NCBI GenBank assembly: GCA_030998225.1
Contig: JAPYXD010000695.1
Span: forward strand, 4,631,001 to 4,695,000
Direction: 5' to 3'
Source: Diplolepis rosae
Lineage: Eukaryota; Arthropoda; Insecta; Hymenoptera; Diplolepididae
Length of the DNA: 64,000 bases
Shown: in pieces, positions 57,414 to 64,000 of the stretch
Numbering within the stretch: the first letter of the stretch is position 1
Layout: the number at the start of each line of letters is the position of its first letter
Notes under the pieces: model-generated
Seen by the model: the letters and a program-made list of their open reading frames with translations, nothing else
Told to the model about the DNA's origin: nothing
Databases searched by the model: none
Program-made: the position numbers and the translations under genes

Positions 57414-58735
57414 TCATCTACATAAAGTAGCATCTAGCTGCACTAGCCAGGGCAAAATTAACTTGATTTTTCTTCTATAATTGGGATCTTTCGCGATTGG
57501 ATTGTGCTCCAAATACACAGTTTGTAGCTTATTATTCTTTGCCAAATTCTCGATCGTAGGCCATTCTTCGATTAGATTGTTATTCGCCTGGAAAATTAAA
57601 CATATTTTACATTTGTTCTCACAAAGATTTTTTTTGTATTTAATAACAATCTTACCCAGAATTCTTCCAATTTAACCAGATGACTGATATTCTGGATCTT
57701 TTTTATTTTATTGTTAGCTAAATCTAATGTCGTGATTTCTGGACAATTTTCTAATCCTTCAATAGTAGTTATCCCATTCTCGGATAAGTAGAGTTGATCA
57801 AGCTTTTTTAATTCTGTCAGGTTTTCAATTCTAGTAATTCGATTACTCTGCAAGCTCAGCAACTGGAGATTAGAAAGTGACTCTAAGTTCACGATCTTCG
57901 TAATTTTGTTCTTCCCGAGGTACAAATTCACTAGGTTTTCCAATCCATCCAAGTTTTCTATCTCGCGTATCTTGTTATCTCCTAACTCAAGTGTTGTTAG
58001 ATTTTTCAGGTGAGAGACGTTTTCGATATTGGATATTTTATTTGATGATAAAAACAACTTTTCTAAACTTCTTAAATTATTGAGTCCTTCAATTTTTTTA
58101 ATACGATTGAACGAGAGATCAAGAAGCCTGGAATCAAAGTTATTCATTATTTTCAACTTGATAATTGTAGAAGAAAAGGTTTAGTTGTAGGAAAATTTCA
58201 CACGTACTGCAAATTTACAAGGGCATCCATATTTTCTATGACAGTGATTTGATTGTCACGTAATTCTAGTTCCTGAAGAGTGACAAGAGTATTTAGGTTT
58301 TCTATCTTTTTTATTAGATTCCATGTGAAACATAATTTTTTTATTTGTGTCAGCGGCTCTAGATTTTCCAGCTTTGTCACTCGTGAGTGATTAAAATCTA
58401 ATTCCTGTAAATTTATTAGTATTAATTAATTAATTTAATAATCAAAACAAGGACAGGTGAAGACAATAAAAATAATGAAATAAAAGGAACAATAAAAACA
58501 AGATAGGAAAACAACGACAAATCAAAAATTTCGTGAAAAAATACGAACTTCGCTGTCTGGATCTATAATGACAATCTTGTCTGCATCTTCTAATGATTCG
58601 CTTTCTTTTTCTGTTTCCATTTCCACGGATATTTCATTTTTATCATCTGTAAAAACGGGAAACATCCATAACCTTAAAATCCCACTGATCATACTCCTAC
58701 CTAGTTTCTTGCTCTTACTTACCGTTGTGTGACAT
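57414..58735 (-). CDS. sds22: PP1 regulatory subunit 7 (sds22)
   Basis: Leucine-rich-repeat regulator of protein phosphatase 1, needed for PP1 maturation and for mitotic and epithelial functions. Exons: 58735-58723, 58646-58549, 58404-58208, 58127-57656 and 57587-57414; 317 aa. All junctions are in phase; exon 2 uses a weak donor (GTTCGT), chosen because it alone joins in frame to exon 3. The short N-terminus is acidic. From about residue 40, 22-residue SDS22-type repeats run through the protein (pattern LxxLxLxxNxIxxIENL, for example LELGDNKIREIENLDGLENL), and the C-terminus (YLEHNPIAKDPNYRRK) is the LRR cap. The start ATG lies in a tiny 13-nt first coding exon; a non-ATG reading upstream is unlikely. 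It lies 2.6 kb upstream of mts on the same strand. Confidence 0.94.
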
Positions 58736-58900
58736 TTTTCACTCACAAACCTTCACTTGAGGGATAAGTATAGAGATAAAAGCAGAATATGTCGTAACAA
58801 TCGTTAATTTCCTTGCTTTTTATTAATTGCACAGTATATATGATTAACTTTATTTTGCACTGCTGACTGTTTTCCAAGCGAACAGTGTTGCCAGATATAC
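58736..58900 (-). promoter_or_regulatory. Probable promoter region of sds22
   Basis: The sequence immediately upstream of the sds22 start must hold its leader and promoter. It is AT-rich, with a small GC-richer patch at 58865-58890. No core element is recognised. Confidence 0.25.
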
Positions 58901-59480
58901 AACTTCGAACTTCAACAATCTAAACCAGTGACGTAAGAACTTTTTGGGGCGAAAAAACATCGAAAAACGAAAATGTCTCTACTGCTTGCTTCAAAATTAT
59001 TTTACTTTGATTTTACGTCATTTTATCAGAAAATATCTATCTTCACTTTCTATTGTTTAAGTAAACAAATCAAAACTCTGAATCCTATTTAATAAATTAA
59101 TTTCTAGCAAAAGATAAAACTATATAATTATGGACACTGCGATTGTTACTTAAATTTGACAGTTTTAGAACTATGAGAGGATCAAATCTCAGAGTTTAGA
59201 GGAACTATGCTGGTCCATGATTTATGTACACATAAATTAATAGTAAAGCTAATAGTAAAGTGAGGGCATAAAGTAGAAGAAACGTCGAATTCAGTCAAAT
59301 TTTAGAGTATAAAAGCATAGAAATTTAGCCGTGTATATAGAATTTTAAATATAATAATGATGAAATAGTCATTTTAAACTAAAAATTTAGAGCAAAAATG
59401 AACTTGAAAAAAAAAAAACGAAGGTGTGGTACATGAGTTCATAGTGACGTTCCTGTGAGAACTAGAGAATTGTAAAGAAT
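58901..59480. other. Intergenic, no gene seen
   Basis: AT-rich, no supported feature. Confidence 0.4.
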
Positions 59481-60360
59481 CCTCAAGTGAATCCCCAGTT
59501 TTGCTCGGATTTTGGGCAGCATTTAACACAAGTTTTGTTGATTTTTAAGAAATTGAGAAAAAAGAGGTGACAAAGAGCAAAACAGTTGGAATTAATCGAC
59601 GGATCATCACGAACGGCAGGAGTCGCGAGCCAGAAGCGCCAGCAACCACGGCCAGCCAGATTCGTCTCGCCATAGACGTAGTTATTACGAACAATGGTAA
59701 TAAACAAGAGCGCAAGGGAAAGGGGTGAATAGACTTTCGTCTAGTGTAAGAGGCACTAGCTCGATTCGTTATCGAATTTCGCGATCGCGATACGTCGCGA
59801 AACGCGAAATCGGGCGCTCAGTTTCAACGTTGTGTCTACGTAACACACAAGTGCGGTTTGCCCTGTCAATTGGTGTTTCCGTGTGAGTCCGAATGTTACA
59901 TGCGTAGTGATACAGGATATCCAAACTCTGGCACTCTTGAGCTGCTTTTGCCTCGGCCATCAAAGTTCAAACTGGGATGTCCGGACGTCTGGTGTAATCG
60001 AGAGCCAGTTTCTAAGTTTGCGGTAAGTGTCCCTGGAATTAGTACCTTTTCCTTAGCTTTTTCAGGGTAATTCCAAGAACTTGGTTTGTCGGGGAAGTTG
60101 CCCTCGTTGATATCGACCGACGACCAAAAAGCACAGTCTTCAAATCTGTCTGAACGTCGTCTGCGCCTTTGCGACCCTCTCAGACTCCGCCCTGTCAATT
60201 TTATCATTCCTAGTCGAAAAATCAGTGCTCAAATACTTTTTTTCGTTGGAAATTCAAGTGCCTGTGGGAAAAAAAGACAAATTTTAACGAGAGCCGAGGC
60301 ACTCGGTGGATTGCACGATTTGACAATTAAGTGTCAGTGGCAGGAAATAATACGAAGTTG
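59480..60360 (+). promoter_or_regulatory. GC-rich island, probable plus-strand promoter
   Basis: About 880 bp of raised GC and CpG in AT-rich surroundings, with TTCGCGATCGCGATACGTCG near 59777. It contains the candidate first exon 59900-60022. Probably the promoter and leader of a gene running right, out of the window. The open frames on both strands reflect composition. Confidence 0.45.
59900..60022 (+). CDS. Candidate first coding exon, gene continues off window
   Basis: From the ATG at 59900 the frame is open for 41 codons to a consensus donor (GCG|GTAAGT) at 60022/60023, phase 0. The peptide begins MRSDTGYPNSGTLELLLP and ends NREPVSKFA. Composition is protein-like and the exon sits in the GC-rich island. 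No downstream exon is identified in this window, so the intron would exceed 4 kb. Family not recognised. See the parallel exon at 60433-60495. Confidence 0.35.
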
Positions 60361-60432
60361 ATGAGAAATTTTATCGAAAAAATGTCACGATTCTAGGTGC
60401 AAAAGCTTTTGTAAGAGTTTGGTTAATTTATC

Positions 60433-60495
60433 ATGAAAATGATTTGTAATTTTTTGGATTTTATGGAAATTGGTGCAATCACTAACGAATTTGCG
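60433..60495 (+). CDS. Candidate alternative first exon
   Basis: From an ATG at 60433, 21 open codons (MKMICNFLDFMEIGAITNEF plus Ala) end at a donor GCG|GTAAGA. The last eight bases and the donor (TTTGCGGTAAG) are the same as in the exon at 59900-60022, and the phase is the same. It may therefore be an alternative first exon for the same unseen gene. Weak evidence, since AT-rich chance frames of this size are common. Confidence 0.25.
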
Positions 60496-60499
60496 GTAA

Positions 60500-63400
60500 G
60501 AATTTTATAGGTTATCTATTTATTTAGTTGTTTTATTTTCCTTTAACTTATTTGCCAGTTTTTTAAAACAAACTTTATTCAATTGTTAAATTAGTTTAAT
60601 AGTTGAAATTTATTTCTACATTTTGAGTAGTTAACACTTGCTTTGAGTTTCATTGTTGTCGATGTGTTTTTATTTCATTAGTTGCATACATTTTATTTGG
60701 CTTGTAAGAGTCTCGCAATGAGCTAATTTTGAGACATTTTCTAACTTTTAATTAAAAATAGATGAGGAGTAATCAATACATATTTAGTCTTTTGCTTCAT
60801 CTGATAAAGTGGTTAAATGGTCTGCCCTGTGCGTAATCATCATGCCTAATAAATAATTATTGCCCATAGACTAACTAATCGTTTGTTGAGTAAGGCCAGA
60901 AAATAACTTAAAATTTGATAGTAACAAAATCCATCTTTATTTTATAATAACACTTGTTGCAATTAAATTCATATTAAGAACTGAATTTTCTGCGATTAAT
61001 TCACGATTTTTAGTATATATGAAAATTTGAATTGTTTCTTAAATATCGATTTTCATTTGCCATTTTTCAATTGTCTCTTCATTTGTAGAATTGTGTAATC
61101 TAAATATTGATTTTCGCTTAACAGAAATGGGTTGGGAAATAATTATTTTAAAAAATCATGAATACTAATTTATTTCATTAAATGATATTTATTGAAGCAA
61201 AATATATTGCTTTACTAATTTACTATCTCGTAAAATCAATACGATTGCTTCTTACAAGATACTTAAATTGATAAATAGTTACTTTTAAAGTTAATTATTG
61301 ATTACAAACATAATTAAGTCTGATGTATGAATAATTAGTACTTGGAGATCTCGCCAATGACAAAAATAATTAGTCAGGTTTGTTTCTCCCACATAATAAT
61401 TGAAGTGCACTGATTGTGCAACTTGGTTTCAAGAATAAATTTTTTATTTCTAATTCCCGAAACGCTTATTCTGCGCTTATCATTTATACTATTACAATCT
61501 TATATCAGAATTCAATTGTTTTATCAAACGCACTCAGGAATGCAGAGATAAAAGTCCTCTATTTAACTCGAGAGGTGCAAGATTATTATAAAATTGTACC
61601 ATAATGTGAAAAACATTGCTGTAATGCAGTGTATACATGTATAATATCATGTGATTTGGAATAGTGCCATGTTCAGTATCAACTAAAGAACTAAAGTTAA
61701 AGACTTCAGTAGTGGGTAAAGTTTAGTTTTTCTTTATACTCTGATTCTTAGGGATAGGAATATAATAAACCAAGCCTTTACATCATTTCTATAAATTGTT
61801 GCTTTAATTTTGAAAATTATTTTTATTCTTCTACTTTGTTGCTCAAAAACTCTTGCCTTTGGTATATTTGGAGATCTAATTTTCCATAGCATATTGCCTC
61901 GCTCCTGCATTAGCCTTTACCGAGATATATTTACACCATCGAGTGGTTTGAATGGTTCTTTGGGGCGATAATATTTATCTTGTACAAGCATGTAGCATCG
62001 TTCTCTGCATCTAGCATACAGTAGGTGCATTTTTTATTATTAAGCATTGTAAAAAATATGATCGAACCTAGAAGCAAGTAAAAATATTTACTTTACCTAC
62101 ACATTTTTATCACAAGTTTCCTTTTTCATTTCTTATTGTATATAAAAGTGCATTACTTTTTTTTTTATAAAAGTTTACAACATCGGTTTTTATCAAATTA
62201 CGTTTTGTGACGCCCTGATGCCAAAAAACAAACTTAAGGAAGAATTGGACGAACAGTCGGAAAAAAATTAGTCGAATTGACTATTTCTTTAGTTTTGTTA
62301 ATTTATAATTACTTAATATCGAGTTTTTTTATTGATTGTGTGGAAAATTTTATCTGAAATAAAATGAGACATTAAAAGTTTGATTCAGATAAAAATTATT
62401 GATTTTTAGTGGTGGAATCATAACATTAAAAAAGAGCTGACAACTATAATTTATAGGTATATCGATTCCGCGACCTTAAAAATTTTTAACTTCTATCCGA
62501 GTTGAACTTTTCATGGCTCATTTTATTCGGAATAATATTTTCCATACTTTCACTTTAAAAAATTGATAAAAAATCATTCCAAATTATAAAAACTAAGGAA
62601 ATAGTCATTTTGACTAACATTTTTTCCGATTATCTGTTTGTAAAATATTAAATTAATAGACAATTTGTTATGAAATATACAGTTTACTGTAATTAACAAT
62701 ATTTTTTCTAGTTTTATTTTCCGTAAAAAAAATTTTGCAAAATTTTTACGTAAATAAATAAAACAGACATTCAATTAAAACCATATAATATTTAATTCAA
62801 ATTGAAATAAATTTTTTAGAAAAATTGAAAATAAAGAAATAAACTCTAAAATCAAACTGACGTGAATTTTCTAAAATAAATAAAGTTGGAAATTTAAAAG
62901 ATTTGAAGGAAATATTTGGGTGACTCAATTTTATAAGCGATTAAATTTTTATAGAAAAAGGATATTTATACTTAATTTCGCAATATCTGAAACAACAGTT
63001 TCGGACCGAGGCATAGCATTAAATTTATTTATTTTTTTGTGGGAATAAAAAAAACTGTAAATGCTGATTAAAGCATATTAATTTATAATAAAATTCAAAT
63101 AAGTTATCCATATCGATCGTGAAACCAAGATATATTACAAGAATGTAGTCGTTAAAATCGAATGAGCTTTGCTATAAGGGAATACACAATTTATTGAAGT
63201 AAAATTATAATTTCCAGTGTTGAATCCTTCAATTTAGGAAAATTTTACTATCAAATGTAGGTTTTTAAAATTTATGTTTTTTGAAAATGAAAAAAAAATT
63301 TTTTAAATTTGTTTTTATTCAAAAAATTCGTTTCTAAAGTCAAACATCACATTTCTAATGGTTATATCTTATGGTTCACAAAATTCTGATTTTATTTATT

Positions 63401-63840
63401 CATTTATTATTTTGCAAATTTTCTTCATGGTCCTCACGGCAACACTGAGAATTGCAAAATAATTTAGAAAAAGGGATGTGAAGTGACTTTTTCAAAAGTC
63501 AAATTCCGGAACTTTTTAACCATTTTTTCGCTTAAATGATGCAATAAGAGAAAAAATTACTAAACATACTAAAATTTTGGTTCATAGTAATGTATTTAAG
63601 AATTTTTTTATCTAAAATTATGAAGCAGCCCTTTTAGATAATTTGATGAGGGATATTGGATTTTGTATTTTTTTAAATTTATTAATTTTTATGAAACAAT
63701 TTAGAAATAAAATTGTTCCTCTTTAACCTGATAAATTTACCTCTCGATAAAAATTAATTAATTTCTGGAAAGGTTTATTTAAAAATTCACTTGAATTTTT
63801 TTTTACGGGAAATCCAAAATGATCGAATTTTTAAAAAGAA
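60500..63840. other. AT-rich stretch, no gene seen
   Basis: If the exons at 59900 and 60433 are real this is intron. A short piece near 62200 (ACGTTTTGTGACGCCCTGATG) resembles 33550 (ACGTTTTGAGACCCCCTGAGT), a repeat relic. Otherwise nothing. Confidence 0.4.
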
Positions 63841-64000
63841 GACGGAGAAAAATAGTTCGAAAAACATTACTCAACTTTTGAGGAAGGTTGGGATACATGG
63901 ACAAGTTGGAAATTATTAAATATTATTGTAATAACTTGTAACTTAAATTTTGAAATTTTACACTACATTTTTAAAGTTTGCCAAACTGTGATGCATTCTT
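63841..64000. mobile_element. MITE of the CACGGAGAAAAATAG family, cut by window end
   Basis: Begins ACGGAGAAAAATAGTTCGAA and continues through ACATTACTCAACTTTTGAGG and GGACAAGTTGGAAATTATTA, parallel to the left ends at 24990 and 34990. The right end lies outside the window. Confidence 0.7.

Noticed and set aside
59896..60207. 103-codon minus-strand frame rich in arginine
   Set aside because: Antisense of the GC-rich island and of the candidate plus-strand exon; no splice or family support.

Overview
The window is AT-rich animal nuclear DNA, most likely from an insect. The beta-tubulin has an insect beta-1 type acidic tail, all genes have introns with GT-AG sites, and gene-poor stretches are packed with small inverted-repeat transposons. 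A parasitoid-like hymenopteran would fit, but no sequence here settles the order.

Five genes can be assembled from exons. (1) Beta-1 tubulin, + strand, 10210-15984: a 19-codon first exon, a 4.4 kb intron and one long exon, 447 aa. (2) A mitochondrial carrier of the SLC25A16 type, + strand, 19873-23657: seven exons, 320 aa. (3) An unrecognised three-exon gene, - strand, 28160-25474: 277 aa, with arginine-rich repeats spaced like STPR (23-residue) repeats and an acidic tail carrying repeated IKVE/IKDE motifs. (4) The PP2A catalytic subunit (mts), - strand, 54813-51191: six exons, exactly 309 aa with every catalytic residue. (5) The PP1 regulator sds22, - strand, 58735-57414: five exons, 317 aa. 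Also present are a single terminal exon of an unidentified gene (24569-24331, -), two possible alternative first exons of a + strand gene running out of the window (59900-60022 and 60433-60495), a truncated mariner transposase (44705-44250, -) and a tRNA-derived SINE (about 44216-44147, -).

The rest is mostly non-autonomous mobile DNA. TTAA-flanked hairpins or short-TIR elements lie at 1944-2625, 3365-3685, 5698-6053, 17573-17645 and 42827-43581. TA-flanked elements whose ends begin CAC..AGAAAAA lie at 11948-12255, 24990-25268, 28813-29550, 34990-36306 and at the right edge from 63841. A 9.4 kb nested foldback structure (28531-37922) has inverted arms, a six-copy 154-bp tandem array, GC-rich palindromes and at least three later insertions, two of which have an empty site elsewhere in the same structure. 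A second long-TIR element occupies 38496-40384. A dispersed 480-bp repeat in two copies (21727-22210 and 40551-41030) carries promoter-like motifs and a conserved 38-40 codon ORF.

The genes do not form one pathway. Beta-tubulin, PP2A catalytic subunit and sds22 all serve spindle and phosphatase control, and mts and sds22 are same-strand neighbours about 2.6 kb apart. I see no bacterial-style operon, CRISPR array or rRNA.
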